A DNA stretch of 56,326 nt from Candidatus Chloroploca mongolica. GTDB taxonomy: Bacteria; Chloroflexota; Chloroflexia; Chloroflexales; Chloroflexaceae. The notes beneath the pieces are model-generated. The model was given only the letters and a program-made list of their open reading frames with translations, made no database searches and was not told the DNA's origin. Location of the stretch: the NCBI RefSeq assembly GCF_004762035.2, contig NZ_SIJK02000002.1, forward strand, positions 174,589 through 230,914, read 5' to 3'. Positions 26,353-33,471 of this stretch are shown one piece after another. A program made the position numbers and the translations under genes. Each line of letters opens with the position of its first letter. The stretch's first letter is position 1.

Positions 26353-26909
26353 AAATGTGTGCAGAATGTAGCGAACGAAGCGTTACGCTGCCGTGCTAAT
26401 TCGAGATCAACATGCGTTGCCAGGCATTGTTGCACGTGTTCGGTATAATTCTGTCGAAGTTGGGCCTTGAGCCATCTCTTGGGATCAGGGGGCGTATGCT
26501 CGGTGTTTGCAGATCCTGCCGGAACTCTTGCGAGTTTACAGTAGGTGCAGCCTGGTGCTAAACCAGCAATCAGCCAGGACTCGGTCTCGATCTTTGCCCA
26601 GCATACAACAACGCTGACCCTTAACTCGTTAGCAATCACGGTAGCTCGCCTTGGCATATCAAGATACTCTTGCGTCAAACTTTGATACGGCTCAAAGGTG
26701 GTGTCACCGTCCATGAGAATGATAAAGCGTTGCTCGCCAAGCGCGTGAAGACGCCTAAGCGTATCCTCAAAGCCACGTACGCGCCGGATGATATTTGCCT
26801 TCCCGCTTGCGTTGACGCATTTAATTCTGACTGACTCAGCCAAAGTACGTCGCGCCAGGATCGGGATGATAGCTTGTTCACCAGGACCTTCGACTATTAC
26901 CGTGATCAT
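26349..26909 (-). CDS. DUF4276 family protein, TOPRIM-like
   Basis: 186 residues. ITVIVEGPGEQAIIPIL at the N-terminus carries the glutamate of the TOPRIM VEGxxE motif, and FIILMDGDTTFEP (about residue 60) carries the DxD metal site. Further on is KIETESWLIAGLAP. The family is usually encoded next to an AAA ATPase, as here, where its start overlaps the ATPase stop by 4 bp and its end touches the helicase start. By analogy with OLD, Gabija and PARIS proteins, the likely role is a metal-dependent nuclease controlled by the ATPase; that is inference. Confidence 0.82.
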   Translation of the reverse strand: MITVIVEGPGEQAIIPILARRTLAESVRIKCVNASGKANIIRRVRGFEDTLRRLHALGEQRFIILMDGDTTFEPYQSLTQEYLDMPRRATVIANELRVSVVVCWAKIETESWLIAGLAPGCTYCKLARVPAGSANTEHTPPDPKRWLKAQLRQNYTEHVQQCLATHVDLELARQRNASFATFCTHL

Positions 26910-28177
26910 ACTTCGCTATCCATCAATTCTGGTGCAATTGGCTGCGGTTCGTCCCCGAAACCACCCTCTCGTTGGAAGTCACTCGGTCGTCCGAGGTTTT
27001 TTGCTATGCCGATCATTGCCGCTCTTGGCGCTGGGATAATTGCTTTTGTCCCCTTCCTTTGGGTGACAAAGCAGGCAATTCCGCCCTCGACATCATGCTG
27101 AGAGTCTAGACCTAAAGCCTCATCCAAGACGATTGGCGAGTGGGTTGTCAAAAAGATTTGCGAAGGATTCCGTCGGCGGGTAGCTGTGTCGCGAACACGC
27201 TGAAGAAAGCGTTGGATGGCATAGAGATGGAGTGCATTCTCTGGTTCTTCAATCACAATAACTGGGGGCGGCGTCGCTTGAAGCAGTACCGCAAAGAGTC
27301 CTAAAAGACGAATCGTTCCATCAGACATTTCAGGTAACTGAAAGTCTACGCGGGTATCACGCTCAGTGAAGCGTAGGGTCTTCAGGTTAAGCAGCCGATC
27401 GGGCTTGATTTCGTCAATATAGGGCACGACCTCTTGCAGTGCAGCAAGTAACTGCTCTGATTGATCAGTTTTTTGCAGTAAGCGCGCCACATAGGGAACA
27501 ATGTTTTCACCATTACGGCGCAATTCCTGATCGTCATTGACGATGGAGCGCCGCACGGCTCCTGGCTCAATATTGTAGACGCGCCACGAAGCAATATAGT
27601 TACTAATCAAACGCGCACCACGCATATAGCGTGAAAAAAGCAGCAGCTCATCTTCACCGCTCTCATCCAGAAAGAGAGCCTCGATATTTTGGGCGTCAAT
27701 CGTATTTTGGGGGTCATGCCAACTCTTGATGGTTGTGCCATCGCGCTCAAAACCAATGGTTATCTCTTCCAAGTTTGGGATGGGGCGAACCATACCCTTA
27801 TCATCGCGACGGATAGGCCGCCGTTCATAGACAACTGCATCTAAAAACTCATTCTTTACTTGAATGCTTGCCGCACGACTCAGCTCGAAACCATAGCTAA
27901 CCCGCTTAATCCCCCTATCTTTATCTTCGCCTAACTCAAGACGAAAGCGCATCGTGAAGGCACCACGAGGCGTTCGTGTGCGAACTTGTTCAAGACCGCC
28001 ATACTCGCCAAACGCTTCGACAAGCCCGCGTCGGGCGATCAGCGAGAAGAAATCGATCAAGTCGGCAAAGTTGGTCTTGCCAGTTCCATTCGCACCGATA
28101 AGGACATTGATCTTGCTCGGCTGAATGTCAAATTCGCGTAAACCTTTAAATCCTCTGCCCGTCAATCTTGTAATCAT
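26906..28177 (-). CDS. OLD/AriA-like AAA family ATPase
   Basis: 423 residues of the SMC/ABC-related AAA_15/AAA_21 type. Walker A GANGTGKTNF is at about 29-38, a signature-like segment in LPEMSDGTIRLLGL, Walker B VIVIEEPENALHL at about 303-315, and FLTTHSPIVLDEALG. The C-terminal 60 residues lack a fused TOPRIM domain; the TOPRIM function seems supplied by the next gene (4-bp overlap). This split ATPase + TOPRIM arrangement recalls PARIS (AriA/AriB, where AriB is DUF4435) but with a different nuclease family. Codon use and base composition look less GC-rich than in flanking operons, consistent with acquisition. Confidence 0.88.
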   Translation of the reverse strand: MITRLTGRGFKGLREFDIQPSKINVLIGANGTGKTNFADLIDFFSLIARRGLVEAFGEYGGLEQVRTRTPRGAFTMRFRLELGEDKDRGIKRVSYGFELSRAASIQVKNEFLDAVVYERRPIRRDDKGMVRPIPNLEEITIGFERDGTTIKSWHDPQNTIDAQNIEALFLDESGEDELLLFSRYMRGARLISNYIASWRVYNIEPGAVRRSIVNDDQELRRNGENIVPYVARLLQKTDQSEQLLAALQEVVPYIDEIKPDRLLNLKTLRFTERDTRVDFQLPEMSDGTIRLLGLFAVLLQATPPPVIVIEEPENALHLYAIQRFLQRVRDTATRRRNPSQIFLTTHSPIVLDEALGLDSQHDVEGGIACFVTQRKGTKAIIPAPRAAMIGIAKNLGRPSDFQREGGFGDEPQPIAPELMDSEV

Positions 28178-28196
28178 GCATAATCCTTATGCGGTA

Positions 28197-28382
28197 TCAA
28201 ATATGATCATTCCGCACTGCCCCCGCCACCACTGCCGCCACCGCTGCGTCAGCGCTCCACTCCAGTGCGGCATTGTGCTGACATTGCCCAACGGCGGCCA
28301 GATACTCCAGGATATGGACTAGCTTCTCGCGGTTAGGCCAGTAGTCGGGTAGCTCGGTCTTCAGCCAACTCAAAATGTGCAT
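28197..28382 (-). CDS. Small protein (61 residues) heading the defence-like operon
   Basis: Starts with MHILSWLKTELPDYWPN at 28382, preceded by GGAG at a 9-bp distance, and ends with VRNDHI. An upstream TTG at 28433 would fall inside the -10 box, so the ATG is preferred. The sequence is helical with a hydrophobic Ala/Val stretch near the C-terminus and no motif I recognise. It lies 19 bp upstream of the ATPase gene and downstream of a good promoter, so it would be the first gene of that operon. It could be a regulator, a sensor or a trigger; there is no direct evidence. Confidence 0.55.
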   Translation of the reverse strand: MHILSWLKTELPDYWPNREKLVHILEYLAAVGQCQHNAALEWSADAAVAAVVAGAVRNDHI

Positions 28383-28432
28383 CGTAAACGTCTCCACTGG
28401 CGCACCGGCTTCGTGCCTTGGCACATAGCACA

Positions 28433-28461
28433 AGTGTACCGCAATCAGCGGTTTTGGTCAA
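28433..28461 (-). promoter_or_regulatory. Promoter of the ATPase-TOPRIM-helicase operon
   Basis: TTGACC (28461-28456), 17-bp spacer, TACACT (28438-28433) on the minus strand. It lies just beyond a CCGC-TTGA-GCGG hairpin with a CTTTT tail (about 28465-28486) that would stop read-through from the group II intron. The predicted start at about 28426 gives a leader of roughly 44 nt to the 61-residue gene. Confidence 0.75.
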
Positions 28462-28573
28462 CACAATGGGCAAAAGCCGCTCAAGCGGGGCGCTTCCTCC
28501 ACCGGGTAGCCGGGGCGCATTACTGCGCCCCAGCCCCCTCAGAACCGGACGTGACGCTCTCACGTCATCCGGC

Positions 28574-30241
28574 TCAAGCCTTGAGCACCTTATAGCCTCG
28601 TCGCTGGTGATGCTGATGATGACACCATCTATGAACAGGCCGTTTGTTCTCCGGTTCATCCGACCCTCCTGCGTGGCGCGGAACAATGTGATCCGCCTCA
28701 ATCGGGTCGTCTGTTGCGAATGGTACCCAGCACATGCCACAGCGGTAGCCGTACCGATACAGCAGTTCCCTTCGTACCTGCGAGGCCGTTTGTCGGGCAA
28801 TCTGTCGCTTGGTTCGCTCCTGCCAATAGGCGCGGAGCTTCGGGTCATAGGGACTGTTTCGCCCGCTGACCTTCACGTAGCGTGTGATCGGCACCGACGT
28901 TGGTTTGACCAATTCGGCGTTCCCGTCCGCAAATGTCCAGTACCCGTCGTTGCGGAAGTACCGTTGTTTGACCCAGCGGCTCCCCTTGTTCGGGTGCCGC
29001 CGCTTGGCCCATCGCCAGAGCATTTGCCATTGCCGATGGCGAACTTTGCTGAACGTCTGCTTGGCCGCGCAATGCCGGTAGTAGTTCGCCCATCCCCGGA
29101 TGACCGGGTTGAGGTCGTGGACGATTTTTCCGGCTGGTTCCTGCTGATGTGTGTCCAGGTAGGCTTTGATGGAGCGAAGATGCTTGTGGACTTTCTCCTT
29201 TTGGGGAGTGGTCAGCAGGGTGCGCTTGAACCGCCTGATCTGGAAGCCAAGGAAATTGAAGCCCTCTGTGACGTGGACGATGCGCGTTTTGGCTTCACTC
29301 AACGTCAATCCCCGTTCCGAAAGGAATGCAACGATGCGGGGCTGGACGTAGGTTTCCAGTACCGCTCGTGTCGGTGCCGTCACCACGAAGTCGTCGGCAT
29401 AGCGGATCAGGCTGATGCCGCTGTTGGGGTGTTTCCGTTTGGCTGGCGGGATGAGCTTTCCTTCTGGCGTTTCCGCACCAAAAAGTCGTTCCATCCCGTC
29501 GAGGGCGATGTTCGCCAGCAGCGGCGAGATAACCCCGCCTTGTGGCGTTCCCGCTTCGGTGTCGGTGTAGTGGCCGAGTTCGACCACCCCGGCTTTCAGC
29601 CAACGGCGGATGACGGCAGCGAAGACCGGGACGCGGTTCAACAGGGTTGTGTGATCGATAGTGTCGAAGCAGCCTTTGATGTCTGCATCGAGGATCCACT
29701 TGCTCGACCCTTGCTGGTTCAGTGTTGTGTGGATGGCAGTGATCGCGTCCATGGTGCTGCGGCCAGGGCGGAAGCCATACGAGTTGGCTTCAAAGCGGGC
29801 TTCCCATTCGGGTTCGAGCGCCGCCTTGACGATGGCCTGCATCACGCGGTCTTTCACGGTCGGTATGCCCAACGGTCGCTGTTTGCCGTCGCTCTTTGGG
29901 ATGTATACCCGCCGCGCAGGTTTGGGGCGATAGCCGTTGAGGCTCAGGCCGTCGCTCAGCAGGTGCATGCGTGCTTCGGGCGTGTCGCATATCACGCCGT
30001 CAACGCCTGCGGTGCGTTTGCCCCTGTTCTCTTGGGTGACGCGGCGGATTGCCAGGAGCTTGTTCGACGTGGCGCGCACCAGGAGCTTTTGAAGGTCTTT
30101 GACCTTGTTCCATTCCTGGCGCTCGGTGGCGCGGTAAATCCGCTCTTGCAGCCGCCGTACATGCCGTTCCACCGCAGCCCACGAGATGTCGGCCCAGGTT
30201 GGTTCAGTCTGCGCTTCAGTCGGTTCAGTGAAGATGTTCAC
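28574..30241 (-). CDS. ltrA: Group II intron reverse transcriptase/maturase with HNH endonuclease
   Basis: 555 residues, intact. The reverse transcriptase fingers/palm contain GKRTAGVDGV, KPARRVYIPKSDGKQRPLGIPTVKDRVMQ in pieces, YGFRPGRS, GTPQGGVISPLLANI, and the catalytic YADD (in RYADDFVV). The maturase X/thumb region follows, with RGWANYYRH. The C-terminal HNH domain has CGMCWVPF, EADHIVPRHAGG and HRWCHHQHH, including the zinc-binding cysteines. The stop codon overlaps the first bases of domain V, as is common. The protein helps the intron RNA splice and then reverse-transcribes it into a new DNA site. Confidence 0.95.
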   Translation of the reverse strand: MNIFTEPTEAQTEPTWADISWAAVERHVRRLQERIYRATERQEWNKVKDLQKLLVRATSNKLLAIRRVTQENRGKRTAGVDGVICDTPEARMHLLSDGLSLNGYRPKPARRVYIPKSDGKQRPLGIPTVKDRVMQAIVKAALEPEWEARFEANSYGFRPGRSTMDAITAIHTTLNQQGSSKWILDADIKGCFDTIDHTTLLNRVPVFAAVIRRWLKAGVVELGHYTDTEAGTPQGGVISPLLANIALDGMERLFGAETPEGKLIPPAKRKHPNSGISLIRYADDFVVTAPTRAVLETYVQPRIVAFLSERGLTLSEAKTRIVHVTEGFNFLGFQIRRFKRTLLTTPQKEKVHKHLRSIKAYLDTHQQEPAGKIVHDLNPVIRGWANYYRHCAAKQTFSKVRHRQWQMLWRWAKRRHPNKGSRWVKQRYFRNDGYWTFADGNAELVKPTSVPITRYVKVSGRNSPYDPKLRAYWQERTKRQIARQTASQVRRELLYRYGYRCGMCWVPFATDDPIEADHIVPRHAGGSDEPENKRPVHRWCHHQHHQRRGYKVLKA

Positions 30242-30850
30242 CGTCTAACGTCTCCAAAGCTACGAGCGTTGCCCGAGGTTCCTTACCGTCAAGACCAGTC
30301 GGATGTCTGCTCCCTTTTGGAATGGGTAGCCCCGCCTCGTGGCGGCCCTATCCCGGCTATTACCGCCGGGCCTTCGCTTCGTCCGACCTCTCGTTCCCCC
30401 TGCATCGTCTCCCTTCCTTACGGTCGGGCTACCGCCGAGGCGGGATGCAAGGGGTTTCCCCAGTTGGCGACAAAGAAGATGCGCGTGGGCGAGGTTGGAG
30501 CCTGTCCCCCGGTGAGCGTTATGGATGTCGCTGTACGGAGCCTGAGCCGTACAGTCCTGCTCACGTACCATGTTGGTTACGGTATGTCAGCCTCTTTTAC
30601 CGTTTGGGCTTAACGAGGTTTAGATGGCTCTTTGCTCGCGCTCAACCGTCCCACGCTTCCCTAGTCCACAGCCGCCGTGAGGCTGGCAGCTATCGGAACA
30701 TTGTCCCCAGGGCTTCAGACGGTTGCTTGCGCTTCCGCCTGCCTGGGTAGGGACACCTGGACATCACAGGGTTCACGTCTACGTTGGTTCGTACCTCCAT
30801 AGGTGATACTTCTCTGCGGCCCTTGTCGGGATCTGGTGCCTATGCGGGCA
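30242..30850 (-). ncRNA. Group II intron RNA, 5' domains I-IV
   Basis: About 600 bases upstream of the maturase start are free of convincing genes. They are rich in complementary runs (for example GTACGGCTCAGGCTCCGTAC and GAGGTTGGAGCC/GGCTCCAACCTC) and match the expected position and length of intron domains I to IV. Individual domains were not folded by hand. Confidence 0.75.
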
Positions 30851-30948
30851 CCGCTCCCGCTGGTCGCAACAGGGCTAAAGCACCTGGGCTTCCGCGCCAA
30901 AGGCAAGTATCCGTGAATGCAAGCGTTGGCAGTACCCACATTTCTCAC

Positions 30949-31512
30949 TCACCCCTGGATCAACCGCAACAGTGCCTCGTTGAGCATCGCATAGCCTGCG
31001 GCACTGAGGTGCAGTTCGTCGTCGGCATAACGGCTGTAGACAAAACCGTCTGGCCCGCAGAGCACCGCAGCGCTGTCGAGCAGTTGCACGCCGTCTGTTA
31101 CCAGGGTTGGCAGCCGCGCATTGACGGCCAGAATCGCGGCCTGAACCTGCGAACTGGCCCATGGCCCGCGGGCCAATGGGAAGATCGTAGTGAGAACGAC
31201 CGGCGCAGCGATACGACGCGCCTCGGTGGTGACCGTTGCAAGCGCAGCGAACACTGCGTTTTGCGTTGCGAGGCCCGGCGATCCACCTGCGAGATCGTTG
31301 ACGCCAAGCTGCAGCACGATCACATCGGGGTGCAATGGCTCGACCATGCGGGTGAAATGGCGCGCCAGGTAGGTCGCACTGCCGCCCGGCACTCCGGCGT
31401 TGAGAAAACGCAAACCGGCGAGGTTCGGTGTCAGCCACCAGTCCGCCCGCGAGTCGCCGAAGAAGACAACGCGGCGCACTGGTGAAGATTGGAGAGGTGA
31501 TGATGCTTGCAT
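30949..31512 (-). CDS. SGNH/GDSL-family hydrolase
   Basis: 187 residues. Block I FFGDSRADWW carries the nucleophile Ser, block II has the Gly in NAGVPGGSATYL, block III is LGVNDLAGG, and block V DELHLSAAGY has the catalytic Asp-x-x-His. This is the compact lipase/acylhydrolase fold used by carbohydrate esterases and acetyl-xylan-type deacetylases. No signal peptide, so probably cytoplasmic. It is the last gene of the minus-strand glycan cluster, which suggests removal of an O-acyl group from a sugar. Confidence 0.88.
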   Translation of the reverse strand: MQASSPLQSSPVRRVVFFGDSRADWWLTPNLAGLRFLNAGVPGGSATYLARHFTRMVEPLHPDVIVLQLGVNDLAGGSPGLATQNAVFAALATVTTEARRIAAPVVLTTIFPLARGPWASSQVQAAILAVNARLPTLVTDGVQLLDSAAVLCGPDGFVYSRYADDELHLSAAGYAMLNEALLRLIQG

Positions 31513-31529
31513 AGAGTTAGAACGATTCC

Positions 31530-31556
31530 TTTGCGCCTTTGCGCCTTTGCGTCAAA
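31530..31556 (-). repeat. GCGCCTTTGCGTCAAA dispersed element
   Basis: Single copy between the PIG-L gene stop and the SGNH hydrolase start, in the same orientation as the copies at 7634 and 9220. Confidence 0.9.
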
Positions 31557-31586
31557 AAATCTGTCTTCATTCGAAAAGTATTGGAC

Positions 31587-32399
31587 TTACAGCCAGATCC
31601 GCTCGGCAGGGAACGTTCCCTCCACCTGATGCGCATACGCAGCGATCGCAGCGGTCAGCGCCGTACTCGCGTCGGCTACGTCACTCACCGCGAGCCCGAG
31701 TTGGCTCTGGGCCAATTCGACCATCTGGCTCGTGTAGGCCGCAATCGCGGCCAGTTTGGTGTCGAGCGTTGCGTCTATCGTCATGATTTGCTTATTCAAT
31801 GGTAGGTCAATTTTTGCAAGTCGCTCGGCGAGTGCGCCGGGACGCATGGCATATGGGATGTCCTCATAGTAGATGAGGTTCGTCCCTACCACGGTACGCG
31901 CCGCAGCATGCGTCAACAGGTGATCGACATGCGCCCCGATCCCCAGTGGGGCATAAAAGGTCGCCTCGGGCAGACGCTCGCGGAGGGTGATCAGTAGCGT
32001 CGTGATCTCGGCATGCAAGGGGTCGTCGGCAGTAGGCTGATGGAAGAGGGTTGTCCGACTGGTATAGGCCGTCGGGTGACGATAGATCGCATCGAGATAA
32101 CCAGCCCACAAGCCATCAGCGCCGAGCAATGCCAGGGCTGCCTCGTCCTCACGGAGCCGGGTCGCCACAACCTCGGCAGGACTGAGCCCCCAGGCGGTAT
32201 GAAAGACCTGCGCGAGTTCACTGAAGGGGCCTTCCGGCGACGGCGTTGCGGTGCAGAGCGTCACGACAAGCACGCGCTGCTCCGCACGGTGCTGCGCACT
32301 GATCGCCCCGCCACACGAGAGCGCTGCGTCATCGAGGTGCGGCGAGAGGTAGACATGGTCGTAGGTGTGGCTTAGTTCGTTCAGGGAATGGAAGATCAT
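31587..32399 (-). CDS. PIG-L family deacetylase
   Basis: 270 residues. The zinc site is clear: SPHLDDAALSCGG near residues 19-31 (the PHxDD motif) and GAHVDHLLTH (about 151-160) with the third ligand. PIG-L enzymes remove the N-acetyl group from GlcNAc-containing sugars such as GlcNAc-inositol, bacillithiol precursors, or free saccharides. In this cluster, between the SIS isomerase and the SGNH hydrolase genes, N-deacetylation of an imported or released amino sugar is the simplest role. Substrate not certain. Confidence 0.9.
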   Translation of the reverse strand: MIFHSLNELSHTYDHVYLSPHLDDAALSCGGAISAQHRAEQRVLVVTLCTATPSPEGPFSELAQVFHTAWGLSPAEVVATRLREDEAALALLGADGLWAGYLDAIYRHPTAYTSRTTLFHQPTADDPLHAEITTLLITLRERLPEATFYAPLGIGAHVDHLLTHAAARTVVGTNLIYYEDIPYAMRPGALAERLAKIDLPLNKQIMTIDATLDTKLAAIAAYTSQMVELAQSQLGLAVSDVADASTALTAAIAAYAHQVEGTFPAERIWL

Positions 32400-32415
32400 G
32401 TCCTTATTCCTTGCC

Positions 32416-33453
32416 TCAGTGCGTCAATGTAACTTTGTTCAGGCCACGCGGCGTAGCCGGATCAAGCCCGCGGGCGATCGTAAGATGGTGGCAAAAGAGT
32501 TGGGCAGGGATGATGCTCACAAGCGGCATCAGCCACGATGCCACGCCTGTGGGTAGCCGCAATCCCACTGTTGCCCCTTCCAGCGTCGCTGCATCATCCG
32601 AAAGGACTAAAAGCTGCACCCCCTGGGTCGTACGCATACGGATGAGCAGGTCACGTACCGGGGCGAGGCCAGGATCGGTCGGGGCGACAGCCAGAATCGC
32701 AAAGCCTGGTTCAACCAACGCAATTGGCCCGTGCTGAAACTCTGCGGTTGAGTAACGCTCGGCAATGACATAGGCCAGTTCCTTGAGTTTGAGCGACCAT
32801 TCAAGGGCAGTCGTAAAGTGAAAGCCGCGCCCCAGCACAACACATTCACGCATCGCCCGAAAATGCTCGGCTGCCGCCACAAGCTCAGGGTCAAGTCTCA
32901 GCGCCTCGGCAGCGGCGACCGGTACCCGCTCCAGCGCCGACCACATCGCGGGGTCGTCGGCGAGCGCGGCGGACAGCATCGCAAAGAGCATCAATTCGCC
33001 TGTGTAGGTCTTGGTTGCGGCCACCGCTCGCTCGGGGCCAGCCTGGATCGCCAGGCTCAATTCGGCAGCCTCGGCCAGCGGCGAGTGTGGATCGTTGGTG
33101 ATCGCCAGCGTCAACGCGCCTTGCCTGCGGCCTTCAGCCAGCACGGCGACAATGTCAGGCGATTGTCCCGACTGTGAAACGCCGACGACGAGCGCGTTGG
33201 CTATCTGCGGCGGACGATTGTAGACAGTAAAGAGCGACGGCGCGCCAAGGGCAACCGGGAGACCATTGAAAGCCCCGAACACGTACTGCCCATAGATGCC
33301 GGCGTGTTCCGAGGTACCGCGCGCCACGAGATACACGTATTGTACCCCACGCGCACGGATCGCGGCAGCGACCGCTGCGACCTGCGTGCGCGCATGATCA
33401 AGCAGACCCTGCAGCACGACGGGTTGTTCACGAATTTCTTCCAGGAGAGTCAT
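32416..33453 (-). CDS. SIS-domain amino-sugar isomerase/deaminase (GlmS C-terminal-like)
   Basis: 345 residues, two SIS domains without the glutaminase domain of GlmS. First SIS: VYLVARGTSEHAGIYGQYVF and GVSQSGQSPDIVAVL. Second SIS: VVLGRGFHFTTALEWSLKLKELAYV and AEFQHGPIALVEP. The C-terminus is RGLNKVTLTH, like the K-x-VT end of GlmS-type isomerases. Such proteins act as glucosamine-6-phosphate deaminases or sugar-phosphate isomerases. With GH3 and PIG-L neighbours, conversion of an amino-sugar phosphate to fructose 6-phosphate is likely. Confidence 0.9.
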   Translation of the reverse strand: MTLLEEIREQPVVLQGLLDHARTQVAAVAAAIRARGVQYVYLVARGTSEHAGIYGQYVFGAFNGLPVALGAPSLFTVYNRPPQIANALVVGVSQSGQSPDIVAVLAEGRRQGALTLAITNDPHSPLAEAAELSLAIQAGPERAVAATKTYTGELMLFAMLSAALADDPAMWSALERVPVAAAEALRLDPELVAAAEHFRAMRECVVLGRGFHFTTALEWSLKLKELAYVIAERYSTAEFQHGPIALVEPGFAILAVAPTDPGLAPVRDLLIRMRTTQGVQLLVLSDDAATLEGATVGLRLPTGVASWLMPLVSIIPAQLFCHHLTIARGLDPATPRGLNKVTLTH

Positions 33454-33471
33454 AGTTTGGTTTCTTTCACG

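Larger units (their letters stand above)
28503..30851 (-). mobile_element. Group II intron with intron-encoded protein
   Basis: On the minus strand the 5' end is read as GTGCCCG at 30851. A long non-coding RNA region (30850-30242) follows, then the protein gene. Domain V at 28575-28540 is clear: GAGCCGGATGACGTG, loop, CACGTCCGGTTCTG. Domain VI follows (GGGGGCTGGGGCGCAG and its complement) and ends near CTACCC. The 3' boundary is uncertain by about 7 bases. Removing the intron joins AGCGGGAGCG to GTGGAGGAAG-CGCCCCGCTT, which would form a hairpin, so the target was probably a stem-loop repeat. Confidence 0.85.

Noticed and set aside
23596-28177. DISARM system
   Set aside because: The PLD and SNF2 features recall DrmC and DrmD, but DrmA, DrmB and the methyltransferase are missing and the ATPase-DUF4276 pair is not part of DISARM.
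28574-30241. Reverse transcriptase as a retron, DGR or abortive-infection RT linked to the nearby defence-like operon
   Set aside because: The HNH domain, maturase domain, and adjacent domain V/VI sequence identify a group II intron; there is no msr/msd or template/variable repeat pair.
28418-30613. 731-codon plus-strand reading frame
   Set aside because: It is antisense to the group II maturase, which has clear catalytic motifs; the plus-strand translation has no family features.
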